Shown here in pieces: positions 12,139-23,362 of a DNA stretch of 64,000 nt. Position numbers and translations under genes: made by a program. Within the stretch, counting starts at the first letter, position 1. Every line of letters begins with the position of its first letter. Source of the DNA: Sordariomycetes sp. S80-01Y. Lineage: Eukaryota; Ascomycota; Sordariomycetes. The stretch covers positions 1,240,001-1,304,000 of the forward strand of contig JAXQJY010000033.1 in assembly GCA_037042185.1 (NCBI GenBank). Direction: 5' to 3'. Under the pieces are notes generated by a model, which was not told the DNA's origin, made no database searches, and worked only from the letters and a program-made list of their open reading frames with translations.

Positions 12139-12166
12139 AAAAAAAAAAAAAAACCCCCCCAAAAAA
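12139..12166. repeat. Homopolymer track A15-C7-A6
   Basis: Fifteen A, seven C and six A in a row. It could be a slippage-prone site or a sequencing/assembly artefact. It is intergenic. Confidence 0.85.
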
Positions 12167-12445
12167 CATCGTCTTCATGTCAAGTAACAGTGCCCTTGAA
12201 GGCCCGATATCAGAGGCAGCCGGATCCTGGAAACGACACGCAATAGGGGATAGTGGGGTGCTCAGTACAGTGCGCTCTGCTCATCTCGGCCAGACGTTGA
12301 CGCCGCCTGCTGCAGGTCGTTCCTGGTTCGACAGTGAGCAATTTGAGCATTTGAAGGCGCTGACTGGTCGCTCACCCCTCCAGAGAGTCAGTGAGAAATT
12401 GGCATGCCGCACTGTGCCGTGCTGGTGTCCGTCGAAAGTGTTTCG

Positions 12446-13075
12446 CTAGAGCCAACAAGGATTAGCGTTCCGCTCCCCTGCCGACCTGTGCTCCACGAGA
12501 GTTGGTGGATGCAAGCCCAGATCCTCTCCCCCTTTCGCTGCTGCTGCGCCGTCTTCCCGCTGTCCTTGTCTCGGTTCTTGTGGAATCTGCACCCGCGCTG
12601 CTGTGTTCACGCTGGCTGGGTCTCCGCTGCTCCTCGCGCTTCTCCTCTCCTCTTCACCCACCGGCAGATCCTCATCTTAACATCTTCCCGACCGTCGACC
12701 AGCGTCCCTCTTTCGCTTTCGTCCTTTCAACCACTCACGATCGCGTCTTCAATATCCTCGACAGTCGCCGGCCGGTCTTGTCATTCCCTTCAATGATCTG
12801 AACGATCCAATCTTTTCAACTTGTTCGAGCTAGTCTCCAGTCCACTCGTTTCACATCTATCGCATCTATTCCGCACGACGATCATTTCACAATCGTCAAT
12901 ATCTTTACCCAGCATCGACTCGAAGCCTCGAATATCTTCATTGCTACGGACCTCGAGACAGAGTTACAGTGCTCGTCGCAACTGGCCTGGCTCCCATCGC
13001 GACTGAAGCTCAACGGAGTCAGCGATTGACCTGTTCCACCCCCGTAAAGCAAGTTCCATCTCCGTCCTCGCTGCA
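12446..13075 (+). promoter_or_regulatory. Pyrimidine-rich promoter/leader of opy2
   Basis: Roughly 600 bp with long CT-rich runs on the coding strand directly upstream of the Opy2 start. This composition is common just upstream of and around transcription starts in filamentous ascomycetes. No clear TATA box is seen. The boundaries are approximate. Confidence 0.4.
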
Positions 13076-14460
13076 ATGGAAGGACAAATATACGCCCGTT
13101 CGCTGGACGAGCTCCATGAGAGTGAGAATTAAGGATATCAGTGGTCAAAGACGAAGCGTTGCTAACGATGAACCCAGTTATGAACCTCATGCCTCGCAAC
13201 CTCCAAGGTCGTCAGAACTGCGTCAAGTGCGATGATACCACCGAACTCAGCTGTCCAAGCTGCCCCAAGGGCAAGATGTGCCAATACACCGTCCCGACCG
13301 ACGACTGTACCGAATGTTCGCAGGCCATCTGTGTCACCGACCCCTCCGCCGTCGACGACCCCGCCTTGTCAGAAGGAGGCAAGAAAGACAGCGACGGTGG
13401 CCCCAACGTTGGAGCTATCGCAGGTGGTGTTATCGGCGGTGTCATTGTCATTGCCCTCATCACATACTTAGCTTGGAGGTACTTGATCAGACCAAGAAGA
13501 GCAGAGGAGGCCGCGCGCCAGTCCGCCTACGGCGGCAGCGTCCAACACCAAGACTCAGAAAAGGATGGGGCGTCCCGTCTGACACGACGCTCTTCGACAC
13601 ATACGGTCCACTCCATCGCATCCACAGTTCTCACCCGAGCCTCGAACATCATCCAGATCGCATACATCCCCGGTGTCACCAACCGCGCCAACCATTCGTC
13701 ATCTGGCGTACTCGTTCCGCCAGTCCCACCGATCCCCATGCAGCACTCCGGACAACAAAATCGCGAGCCCGGTCAAGACGAACAGCACTTCTTCGTGCCC
13801 GGCGATTTACGAGACTCAACGTACTCTGGCTTGTCAGGCTACTCCGACCGCACGTCATATGCCACACGCACATCATACGCTCCTCGATCGAGTATCGCCT
13901 CTACAATTTACGGCAAGCAGGCACAGGTGATGACTCCCGCCTCGACCGGCATGCGTGCCAAGCCCACGATGGTCAGCGTCAAGTCGACTGGCAGCAGCGG
14001 TAGCGGCGGACACACGCCTCCGGTCCCTGAAATCGATTTCGAGAAATTCGGCAACACACGCCCGAAGAGTGGTGCAAGCACATTCAGCGTTGGCTCCACT
14101 TTCCTCAACACTGCGACGCAAGCTAGGGCACAGGTCGTGAAAGTCAACGGTGGTGGTCTGAAGAAGGTTGAGATTCCTGCGAAATCCGGTAGCACTACTC
14201 CCGAGGGGGCGTCTGCCAAGGATGTTGGCGAGGGCTCAACAGCCATCACATCCCCACCAGCTGTCATGGTGAACGGCTCCCCGTTCAACGACCCTCCAGA
14301 GGACGCCAGCACGCCCACAACGCCTGGCTTGAAATCAGTCAGCACCCCAACACTGGGAGCCGTCATGGAGGACGACGAAGAGAAGCCCGCGAACTCCCCG
14401 CGACCAACCTCCATAGAGAGGGGTAGCAGTCCATTTGGCGATGAACACGCTACCAAGTAA
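13076..14460 (+). CDS. Opy2-type membrane anchor protein of MAPK pathways
   Basis: Single-pass plasma-membrane protein. In yeast Opy2 recruits the adaptor Ste50 and so links osmosensors to Ste11 in the HOG and filamentous-growth MAPK cascades. Two exons: 13076-13121 and 13178-14460, with a 56-bp intron whose branch site GCTAAC is visible; 442 aa. The N-terminal domain has eight cysteines (30, 33, 41, 44, 50, 59, 62, 67) in the Opy2 pattern CxxC..CPxC..C..CxxCxxxxC. A helix follows at about 93-117, then a basic stop-transfer stretch (RPRRAEE) and a long Ser/Thr/Pro-rich cytoplasmic tail. The start at 13076 (MEGQIYARSL) was chosen because it splices in frame; ATG codons inside exon 2 would give a slightly shorter form. 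There is no classical signal peptide, as in a signal-anchor protein. Confidence 0.78.
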
Positions 14461-17438
14461 CGACACGTACTCTTCACATTTTCTTTGGCGATTTACTGTG
14501 CGATGACACACCATCTGTTTACTTCCCGTCTTGTATAGACAGCAGGACCAACCAATGTGTGGTTGATCTCGGGGTTCGATATATAGATATTGCGGCGGAC
14601 TTTTCTTTGGATTTGGTTTGGCGTCTTTTGGATCTTTTGCGATGGAATCGGAATGATGGATGGTGACGTCCCTGGGCAGCAATTATCTTACTACCATTTG
14701 CGCTTCTTGTTACCCCTTTTGAATACAAGACGATCAGTCGACCTCTGCTTGCTTTCATCAATGTGCTGCTGGAGCCCAGACTCCGTTCCTAAGCAGCTTC
14801 TCTGCCGAACTCCTCACAACACCGTCAAGAGGTGGCTTGGGGTTCCGGAACCATCAACGCCTCGCTCGTGAAGCCCCCGGGATGCCGAACGAAGAGCAAC
14901 CGTCCATGTTTTCAAAGAGGGACATTCTGGACTGCTTTGGCTCTGATATCTCTGATTCTGCACTCCCTACTCGAGAATGTGTCCCCGACTTGACCCCGGA
15001 CTGCCGCCCTCGGCCACGCTCGGCCGTTCTTCCCCATGTTCAAAAGCCCAAGCGTCCGTCTACCCCAGGGCTTGCCCATCACTGCCGCATCCTGCCGCCT
15101 TTCTTGGAGACGCCAGCGTTGTGAGCCTTTTTTAAGGTGCTTTGATGCCGGGAGAGGGCTCTTCTGAAAAAGCGTCGTCGAGCAACGGTCGCGATCGTCA
15201 TGGACATGGGGTTAGCAGTAACGCCGTTGAGGGTGGCTTGACGAGGGAGCAGGCCACGATCCAGCGCACAACGTTTCGATCAGTAATATCTTAGTTATCA
15301 AGCTATCAAGTAAGAAAAGGAAAGGCCTTGCCGACTCGAGTGATCCGCCCGGCCAAGCTTCCCGCCTTAGAGCCCCCGGCCCCCAATCTTCACAACACCC
15401 TGTCATGCATCCCAAGCTTCGTAGAACGTCCTCCCTCTTCGGCCTCCAACCTCGTCCTTTGAAATCATGCTAAATAGGAAGCAATCTGTCTCCGCCACCT
15501 ATGGAGCGTCGCGGAGCGGAATCCTCAACGGCTCGGGGTCTAACCTGACCCCCAAATCCCCGACAGCGCTCCAGGGGTTTTAGCCTGGACATCCCTGAGG
15601 GGGTGGAAAAGTTCGGTCAACCTCCAGCGAAGTCTCTCCAAAAACCCATGCTGATTTTGGAGGCCGAGTTCGCGACTTTCCTGCAAGTCATTGTCACATT
15701 CTACCGCGAGGGCATTCCGAGAAGAAGTACCGAGGCGCTCATGCCTGTAGTTTCAAATGCTTGTTGCATGACTGTCAAGGCTTCCCCTACCTCGGTGGCT
15801 GCCGCCGTCGGTTCCCCGATCCAAAGACCTGGCACCAGGGTAGCCTGTTACGGCACCACACTTTTGCTCTGCTTGGTGGACGGGTTTTTTCTTATTTAAA
15901 AAAAAAACCAGCCGCGGCGCTGGACGCGCAAGCCGCGGACGGGGGGAACAAGCCTTTTGGCGCGAGCTCTGGCTTCCTCCAAGGGAGGGGTTCAGGTTTG
16001 CACGTTAGTGTCAATACGGAAAGGCTTGCAGGCGCCGATGTGGCCGTTGAAGATGCGTGAAGAAGCGAAGCTAGGATGGGTAGCGCGACATGTCAGGCGT
16101 GCTCCTCTTTCCGCATCTGGGTTATCTCCCCCCTCTCGACAGAATTTGCTGGAACTTAATGAGTGAAGTTGAGAGGAACGGGCTGGAAGCGACGGCAGGG
16201 GTCCCGATTGTCGAGAGGACTCGATCACTTCAATCATCCCCGGCGGCGACCCCCGGTGAATGAGGTTCTGAAAGAAGCCAGGGGAGGACATGAGAAGAGG
16301 GGAAAAAGTGCCCAAACGCCTTCACACTTCTTTTGCGCTATGGCGGGTACCTTCCATAGGCCGACACTAACAAGGTACGGGCAGAAATAGGGCTCTTGAG
16401 ACACGCACCGTTCGGCCAGAGGGTCACTTTCGACCGAAGAGACCACCACTGCGAGGTGGAAGACACGCTGAGTGAGATGGCCTAAGTGGGAATCGACTTG
16501 TAGATGCATTAAATTGGTGACGCCGGCGGGTAGATGGGTGGGTAAATGCCATATGTGACTATGCTGCTCCGTCACGGACATGCAGCATCTGTCTCTGCTC
16601 GTCCATACTTTCACTGTCTCTCAATCCTCAAGAACGACATCGTCTGGGAGATTCGCGCCAAGAAGATAAGATGGCCGCCCCTCCCCCTCCCCCAATGAAC
16701 CCCAGCCTAGCAAAATCTGCAGTCTTCCGTCTTGCCCTCCATCTCGTCATTATCGTAGAGTATCAATCCAACATCCGCAAGGGTACTTAGTAGCCATTCG
16801 AAATGGAAGCGGGGCGTGTCGAGAAAAATGTAACAAGATGCAACAGACTCCTCCCATTTCATCCAACGTCCAGTATCCAACAACAAGAAATGCTTAGCTT
16901 TTTTCTTTTGGTGCGTGATAGAAACAAAAATTCATATTTAGGTAAGAAGGTTTGGCGCAGGCAGACTCCAGGATACCAGCGTCTGCCCAGGATTTATCAG
17001 TTTGTTCGAGGAGGAGGGCGTTGAGAGGTAAAGGGCATAGTAAAAGCGGCAGGGTGTAAGGCGCTGCTGCTAAGGGTGTTGGTGATGTGCGCGTAAATAG
17101 ATATGGCCTGCTCGTTTTAGACCAATGCTTCGTAGTGTTGCGAGAAAGAAATGTCGTAAAGAAATCAAGCGCCCCGGAAATGCCTCTGTTGATCATGCGC
17201 CATTCGCCAAACAAGCACAAGGCCTTCTTTGATCATATGCCGAGTGCCATCCCATCATTAGCCATTGTCGTAGGGCACTGGCTCGCAGAACCATGCCTGA
17301 TGTCGAGACGACGCGGTGCGCATGCCGTCGAGAAAATGGTATCGTAGTTCGCTGCGGCTCGACAGAGCCTTGTGCAACGGTGCTCCAGTCGCCGTTGCCC
17401 AAGGGCAATGTCGCTGGACTCGGCCCCGGATGAAGTCC
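14461..17438. other. Gene-free region between opy2 and ras-2 3' ends
   Basis: 3.0 kb between two convergent genes. An A10 run lies at 15898-15907. I see no protein with family features; frames of 60-126 codons on both strands look like chance. The first few hundred bases must hold the opy2 3' UTR and the last part the ras-2 3' UTR. Confidence 0.5.
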
Positions 17439-18326
17439 TCATAACAGTACGCACTTGATCTTGGAGCCGTCCCTGTCCTTGTGGCGACGGTATCTGTTGT
17501 GGTCGCGCTCCCTTCCGGGGATATCACCATTGCCCGTGCGACTTCGGGTGCCAGAGCCGGCGGTCGGGCGCGAAGCTTGCTGGCGCTGACGACGGAGGAT
17601 CCTAACCACGTCGTAGAAGGCCTTCTCCACGTTGATGCAGTTCTTAGCCGAGGCTTCAACGAATTCGCAGCCGAGCTCGCGCGCAAGGGCATGGCCCTCC
17701 TGGGTAGACACCTCCCGCTCGGTAACTCTGTCGCTCTTGTTGCCGACCAGCATGACAGGAACGGGCATGTTGGAGGCTGCGACGGACAGGGCACCTGGGT
17801 AGGATGGCGATGATGCTACTGATTCCTTCACTCGCTGGATTTGGTGATGGAAGCGCTTGATGCGCCCAAAGGATGAGCGCGAGGAGATGCTGTAAACGAG
17901 GACGAAGCCTTCGCCGTCTCGGATCCACTGGTCTCTAAGCGCTGTGTATTCCTCCTGGCCAGCCGTATCGAGCACCTCGAGCATACATGGCTGTCCGTCG
18001 ATGACGACCTGCTTGCGATACGAATCCTCGATGGTCGGGTCGTACTGTTGTGCCGCAAAGATTAGCCCAGGCTCAAGGTTTGTTTGGTAGCGGAAGCGCA
18101 AAGAGGGGGGAGGGGAAGATATCGACGAGGGCCCCTAGATGCCCGCGCACAGACGGTGAGGATGCGAGCAGGGCAGGCAGGCTCTTCCTTGATCCCAGAC
18201 AAGGGCAATTGCATGACTTACAGTTTCGACGAAGTGTTGCAGACACAGCTGAATCGTCAAGGCCGTCTTTCCCACACCGCCGTCTCCCAGGACCACGAGC
18301 TTGTACAACACCATGCGACCCGCCAT
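17439..18326 (-). CDS. ras-2: Ras-family small GTPase, Ras-2 type
   Basis: Membrane-bound GTP switch for hyphal growth, conidiation and cAMP/MAPK signalling. Two exons: 18326-18222 (105 nt) and 18044-17439, with a 177-bp intron, long for this window; 236 aa. The start MAGRMVLYKLVVLGDGGVGK matches Neurospora Ras-2 as I know it. The P-loop GDGGVGKT (14-21), effector loop YDPTIEDSY, switch II DTAGQEEYTALRDQW, NKSD and SAK guanine-specificity motifs are all present. The hypervariable tail is basic and ends CVLL, a CAAX box whose final Leu favours geranylgeranylation. An insert (VASSPSYPGALSVAASNMP) before the NKSD strand is a feature of the Ras-2 group. The gene has 4.2 kb of gene-free upstream DNA. 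Confidence 0.96.
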
Positions 18327-18755
18327 GATGGGCGAGTTGAAGCCTGCGCAAAGAGCTGACCGAGAGCGAAGCGAACTTATGCGGTAGTGACGTCGAGTCT
18401 GGATCTGCAGCCGGATGGCACGGTGATGTAAAGCAGAAATGGGAGGAGGAAGGCGGAGGGACGGTAGCTGCGGTGGAGGAGGATGTGTTTTGGAAAGCTT
18501 GTCCTCGGCGGGGAGAACTGAGGCGGGACCTGGACGGTGTGACGGAGCGAGCAGCAGTGACCACTGGCACAAGAGCAACGGGCTAGTAGTGGTACTAAGG
18601 ATGCAACTTCCCAGCAAAGGGAAAAGAGGAAAGGGAGCTGGAGGGGCTGCGTGACTGCTCCGAGGAGTGTTTGCAGGAAAAGAAAGAAGCAACAACTGCT
18701 GCTGGCAAAAGTCGATGAAGCGAAAGGGGAGACGGAGACCCGACTGGGAGGCTGG

Positions 18756-18816
18756 CAATGGCACTGGTGCTGGCGCTGGTCGGGTCTGGTGCTGGTGCTG
18801 GTGCTGGTGCTGGCGC
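18756..18816. repeat. GCTGGT/GCACTG hexamer microsatellite
   Basis: About ten hexamers of the types GCACTG, GCGCTG and GCTGGT, including four tandem GCTGGT units near 18787-18812, about 450 bp upstream of the ras-2 start. Confidence 0.75.
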
Positions 18817-19129
18817 TCGACGGCAGCAGCCCACAATTTGGAGAGCCTGAGCCTGAGAGGCACTGGCAGAGACCCAGTGGGCGGCTCCCTTAGGTTGCGG
18901 GCATCTTAGTGGAGTGGAGGCCAATGGAGACGACTCGGACACTGGCATCTGGATCCGAACCCAAAGGCTGGCCAGTAACAGCCCACCACCGCGCGGTGGA
19001 CACCCGCTGATAGCCCCTGGCCCAGTTGGACTTTGGCCTCAAACCCACCGAAATCTGAAGACCCAGCAGCGCGGCAGGCGGGGCATCAGACGCGGGCGGG
19101 ACAGGCAACTGCTCGCTCGGGCAATGGAA

Positions 19130-19156
19130 GCTCAGGCTCAGGCTCAGGCTCAGGCT
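19130..19156. repeat. (GCTCAG)n microsatellite
   Basis: Four to five tandem copies of the hexamer GCTCAG (or a rotation), with little variation. Confidence 0.85.
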
Positions 19157-19248
19157 GTGGTGCCAGTGGGCTCCCAAGGCTCCCTGGACCTGCCGCCCGC
19201 CCCAGCGACAGCCCCATGCAGTTCAGGTCGCCTCGAGTTGTCTCGCTG

Positions 19249-19279
19249 CCACTGGCACTGGTGGCACTGGCACTGGCGC
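19249..19279. repeat. GCACTG hexamer repeat
   Basis: Five imperfect CACTGG/GCACTG hexamers, with one TGGTGG variant between them. The same hexamer recurs near 18760 and at 56534-56552. Confidence 0.7.
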
Positions 19280-19400
19280 TGCTCCAGTGGACTGCAATCG
19301 GAATTAGCGCAGCACTAAAATCGACGCCTTGATCTTTATCGAGGCCTCGAGCCACCGTGGTCAAGGCGAGGGATACTTCAACCACAGGAGCGCCCCCCTC

Positions 19401-19435
19401 GATGCAATGCGATGCGATGCGATGCGGTGCGGTGC
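19401..19435. repeat. (GATGC)n pentamer microsatellite
   Basis: Seven tandem pentamers, GATGC with AATGC and GGTGC variants. The last two or three units have drifted to GGTGC. Confidence 0.85.
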
Positions 19436-19504
19436 TCTCGCGCCCCTGCGCCTCGTGTGCCGCTACTCAAGCACGGAGCTTCTGTTCATGCTGGCCATAC
19501 TCAC

Positions 19505-19548
19505 GCTGATGCTGATGCTGATGCTGATGCTCGTGCTCATGCTGATGT
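19505..19548. repeat. (GCTGAT)n hexamer microsatellite
   Basis: Seven hexamers: GCTGAT with GCTCGT and GCTCAT variants. On the plus strand it reads as a Leu-Met string, which is an artefact of the repeat. Confidence 0.85.
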
Positions 19549-21872
19549 GCTCTCCCTGACGCATCGCGACCGAACCATACGCTGTGCAGGGTTGCGCATG
19601 CATTATTACCGACGCGCCTTTCACAAGCTTGCAATGCCAATGTGGAAAAAAATTCAATTCGACCTGTGCCCCGACAAGGGTCCTTCCTACTGGGCTAATG
19701 GAGGTCTCGCTCTGTTTGCCGATGCGCGATGCATGATTGGGGATGAGGAACTCCCTAGGGCCTCCCTAGTCCCTTGCCAGACCACCGACAAGGCGGCGGA
19801 TATGCACACGACTTGACCCGGTCGGTCAAACCTCACAAACGAGTTGCGCCCCCGACTCGTCCGTGGACCGTCGGCTCGGCTCCAACCTCGAGCCTGGCAC
19901 TCTCCTCGCATTACCTTACTCAGAGAGGTCGGCCGCTTTCTGCCACAACCGGATGCAGCCCCTTGCAACAGCGATTGTCGGGTTCCCACCGCGTCGACTG
20001 CACGGCCCTGCCATCGACTTGACAGAGATTTCCGTCCTTCGTATACATACATATTTCAGCATCGTAAAAGCAAACGCACCGCCCGGGATCGTGCATGCGG
20101 AGTCGAGCTTGCCTCATGGCACCACACCACTCAGAAGCTTAAGGATGGAGTGCTGTCATGCCATGTTTCCAAATCTTGGCAAGCCCGAGTCGAGACCGGA
20201 GCCTCATCACTGAGCCACACGGTACATCTCTGCCAGTTGATCCCAGCGCTGCCAGCCAGCTCCCATGGCCCCCAGTCCTTTGGCGAAGCGCTAGCACGAC
20301 ATGATCAGTCAGTGTAAGGTATGTACATGCCTGAGGTAACATCTGGTCACCTGTCTAATCACTTGTTTGGTCACTTGAGAGGGCCAGAGCTGACCAGGGC
20401 CGCTGTCAGATCCCATTGTGATAGGCTCGGCACGTCCATCCATCGCCCCTCGGTTCCAGAGGTTCCAGAGCAGCAGAGGTAGCCCTGGTTCGCAAACTAT
20501 CTACAGCTTTACAAGCTTAGCCCAGCCTCAACAAGTCGCATGACTACGGCCCGCAACAGCCCTCTTTTGCCTCTCGCTCAGCCTCTTCCGGTACGCAGCC
20601 GCGCCTCATGCTCTGCGTACGTCAGACTTCACAGCCTGAGCGATGGCCGACGAGACCAATCGACGGCCTCGGTCAGCAAGCACTCCTCAGCCAACAAATA
20701 GTCCGCGCCAAGGGCAATGTCATTCCATCGCATTGAAAACCCACACAGAACTTACCAAAACCCAGCACGCTTGACTCTTACTTCGCAGTGCCCCACAGTC
20801 CCTGATCAGGCCCCGCGTTACACGACTGAAGCACCAACTCGGTAGGACAACAAGTACCGGGTGGCTTATATGGGTCCTTGGTCTAAGAAGTATCTCACCG
20901 AGCACAGCTGAAAAGAGCACAGAACCGAGCTACATGTGACCAAAGTCGACGTTAAGCATGTTCAGCGAGACAAGGGCACATACTGCAGCATCCTGTACGA
21001 CGACGCCGCACGTCTTGTGGCTGGCAGGCTAGCCAACACACTGACCCGTCTTGCCATTGATTGCCAGCATTAAACAGCTTGTATTGGATGTTATTTGTGG
21101 CCCGTCTGTGCTTGGTTCCGATACTTTGGATACCCCGGACTCAAGACGTAAGCTTCGTGACGTAACAGACATCGTAATCACTACGACCAAGTGGCAGCGA
21201 GTTTTGCTAGTCTGCCTCGTCACAAATAGTATCCCCCGGCAAGCCAAGGAAGGGCTCATAGCTGCTGGAGGGTGTACTATCATGCCCCGACCCGTCGGTT
21301 CAGCTCTGTCCATCAACGCTATGCTGCCACGTCTGTCGACTTCACGACGGAGATGCTGCGACCCGCCAGGCATTGGACACGACTCATCATTGAGACCCCC
21401 GCCAATGGACATGTCAGTATCTCGGCTGCGGATGCAAGCGCCCTATTGTAGTCGATGGGACGCGCCTACCAAGATGACATCTGCCGTGCTTCCCCAGTAC
21501 GGCAGCGTCTGTTGGGCCATTACCGACGTTCCACCAGCCACCAGCCCACCAGACTTTGTTCCGCATGGCTCAGCGTGATCGCCTTGTTGTCAACCCGCTC
21601 TGTGGTCTTCCCTTTTACTCCGACCTTTCGCATATAGGTACGTAAGATACATTCGCCACTTATTCCCCGTGCTGAAGTGTAGCGAGCTGCTGCAGACCAC
21701 ACCACGTCCTCACCGGTCTGTATCTGCCAAGGGTCCGTGAACGTGGGGGCTGCTATCAGCTTACGGTTGCGGCTGAACGCGGGGGGCTGCGAGCCTTTTG
21801 TGATGTGCTCAGTGGTCATTGCTCCTAATTGAAATCAACATCTTCAGAGAATCACGGATGCCGGCTAGAAAG

Positions 21873-21912
21873 CTGACCCTCTGACCCTCTGACCCTCTGA
21901 CCCTCTGACCCT
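21873..21912. repeat. (CTGACCCT)5 tandem repeat
   Basis: Five perfect head-to-tail copies of the octamer CTGACCCT, intergenic, about 0.6 kb downstream of the leftward HAD gene's stop. Confidence 0.92.
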
Positions 21913-22552
21913 CCGTCGGCCACAAGGTACAAAGCCTGCTGACGCTCCTTGCACCCCACCCCATGTGTGGTGAATGCAGATTCTCCAGACGCGAATATTG
22001 GTGCTTCGCCCTTCAAATTTGAATACCTGCCTATATAGGACTTCGTTCGAACTTTCGTACCTGGATAGGCATCACTAGCAAGAGAACTGTTGGCCTATGT
22101 GCTGGCTCCCACGTGGGGGTCAGTATCACTGGCCGTTCAGTCGCGGGCTTGTCCAATCCCTTAGCTCGGTGCCCACACGTTTGACCCTCCTCACCGAAGG
22201 ATATGACCGTATCAGAAGGATTCTCGGTTTGGGGACTGGTGGTCCACGTGCCGCCGAGGCCGTTGTATGCTCTGGCTTGATGTCTGATGCTGCCGTGTCA
22301 GAATAGTCCAACAGGACTAGCAGGTAGAAACATGATGAATACAATCTTGCATGAACGATGAAGCTCACATCGTGTAAGAAGGTCAGAAGACTCCATGTAT
22401 AGTTGCTTAGGGACTAGGTACAAGGGGCGCCAACGCAGTCTGGAGTCACGCAGACGCGGCCAACAAGCCCCCCCCCGAAGCACCTTTTGATGCTCATACT
22501 CATAAAGGAGTGCCGCTGATTGCGGGTTAAAGCAACCAGCCATTATATCGCA

Positions 22553-23362
22553 CTAAATGCCTCGAATCTCACCCAATCGCTTGGCAGCACCTTGAAAGCC
22601 CCTGTCTGTAAGGCCGATCCACAAGTCTATCCATCTCTTCGCTCCATCAGCCTTCTCCTTTCCCCAAGCTTCCTCCCTCTCCCGCTCGACGTATATCGTC
22701 CGAAGCCCACAATCTTTCGCGGCCTCTAAATCCCCAAGATGGGCGGCCACCAGAGCCACCTCACCGGGCTCTAGCCCTAGCCTGGTAACAGCACCCAAGT
22801 AAGTAGAAGGGTGAGGCTTGTAGGCCTGGAAGAGCTCTGCGTTGAACAAATGTTGGGGTTCAAAACCCAGAGAGCCGAAGCTGTTGAGGTCGCTGAGTAG
22901 CGCAGTGTTCCCGTTCGATAGCGTAGCGACGGTATATGTCTGTTTCAGGACCTGCATCCCCTCGACGACATCCCCCCAGGGAACTAGCCTATGCCAGCCC
23001 ATGGTCAAGTCATGCAATTCTTCCTCGGTATACAACCCGCCCAGTCCCCTTTTCTCCAACAGAGCTTCTAGCGCTTCGCGATGATGTTGGTCGACAGTCT
23101 TCCACTCATCTCTGTTCGGGTCGAAACCCTTCGTGAACTTTCCGTAGGAGTCACGCCACTCTTGAGCGAAGTTTCCCCAGTCCTCCTCCGTCATACTCAA
23201 GAGTCTCGTCTTGAGATCGGAGGGAGTTGTGGTGGAGGACTGCTTCCGAGTGGCATGATCGCGTAGGTATTTCGTGATGGAGAGGCGCCAATTGACGACT
23301 GTGCCGAAGACGTCGAAGATAAGGGCTTTGACATGGTTCAGGGGCTTCTCTGAGGTGGACAT
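22553..23362 (-). CDS. HAD-superfamily haloacid dehalogenase type II-like hydrolase
   Basis: A single exon of 269 aa. The nucleophile motif is LIFDVFGTVVNWR (Asp17), with the DxFGT form of type II haloacid dehalogenases rather than DxDxT of phosphatases. Motif II is TLSNGN, the conserved Lys lies in YKPHPSTY, and the acidic motif is VAAHLGDLEAAK. The middle region has the helical cap with WR..Y and W.R. In this family an aspartyl ester with the substrate carbon or phosphorus is formed; the true substrate in fungi is unknown. It is divergent from the membrane-protein gene, sharing 583 bp of promoter. The start is the first in-frame ATG, just before the conserved strand. Confidence 0.9.
   Translation of the reverse strand: MSTSEKPLNHVKALIFDVFGTVVNWRLSITKYLRDHATRKQSSTTTPSDLKTRLLSMTEEDWGNFAQEWRDSYGKFTKGFDPNRDEWKTVDQHHREALEALLEKRGLGGLYTEEELHDLTMGWHRLVPWGDVVEGMQVLKQTYTVATLSNGNTALLSDLNSFGSLGFEPQHLFNAELFQAYKPHPSTYLGAVTRLGLEPGEVALVAAHLGDLEAAKDCGLRTIYVEREREEAWGKEKADGAKRWIDLWIGLTDRGFQGAAKRLGEIRGI

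Larger units (their letters stand above)
9440..13075. other. Long gene-free region between chitin synthase and opy2
   Basis: 3.6 kb between two divergent genes, so it carries both promoters. The right third (about 12450-13075) is strongly pyrimidine-rich on the plus strand and is probably promoter and leader of the Opy2 gene. The stretch about 11400-11740 is more AT-rich than its surroundings. A homopolymer track sits at 12139-12166. I find no convincing gene; open frames of 60-140 codons lack motifs. Confidence 0.5.
18327..22552. other. Long gene-poor region upstream of ras-2
   Basis: 4.2 kb between the ras-2 start and the 3' end of the HAD gene. The part nearest ras-2 (about 18.74-19.55 kb) holds a cluster of 5- and 6-bp tandem repeats, and an 8-bp repeat lies at 21873-21912. 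Reading frames up to 175 codons (21051-21578 plus) have no motif, and frames across the repeats read only as Leu-Met or Trp-Cys strings. I call no gene. Confidence 0.5.

Noticed and set aside
18756-19548. Possible CRISPR-like or satellite array
   Set aside because: Units are contiguous, without spacers, and differ from array to array; these are ordinary microsatellites in a eukaryotic genome.
19329-19559. Hydrophobic Leu-Met-rich 76-codon frame, possible small membrane protein
   Set aside because: The hydrophobic run is only the translation of the GCTGAT microsatellite.
21051-21578. 175-codon plus-strand frame
   Set aside because: No domain, odd composition, overlapped by an equally long minus-strand frame (21029-21412); probably chance.
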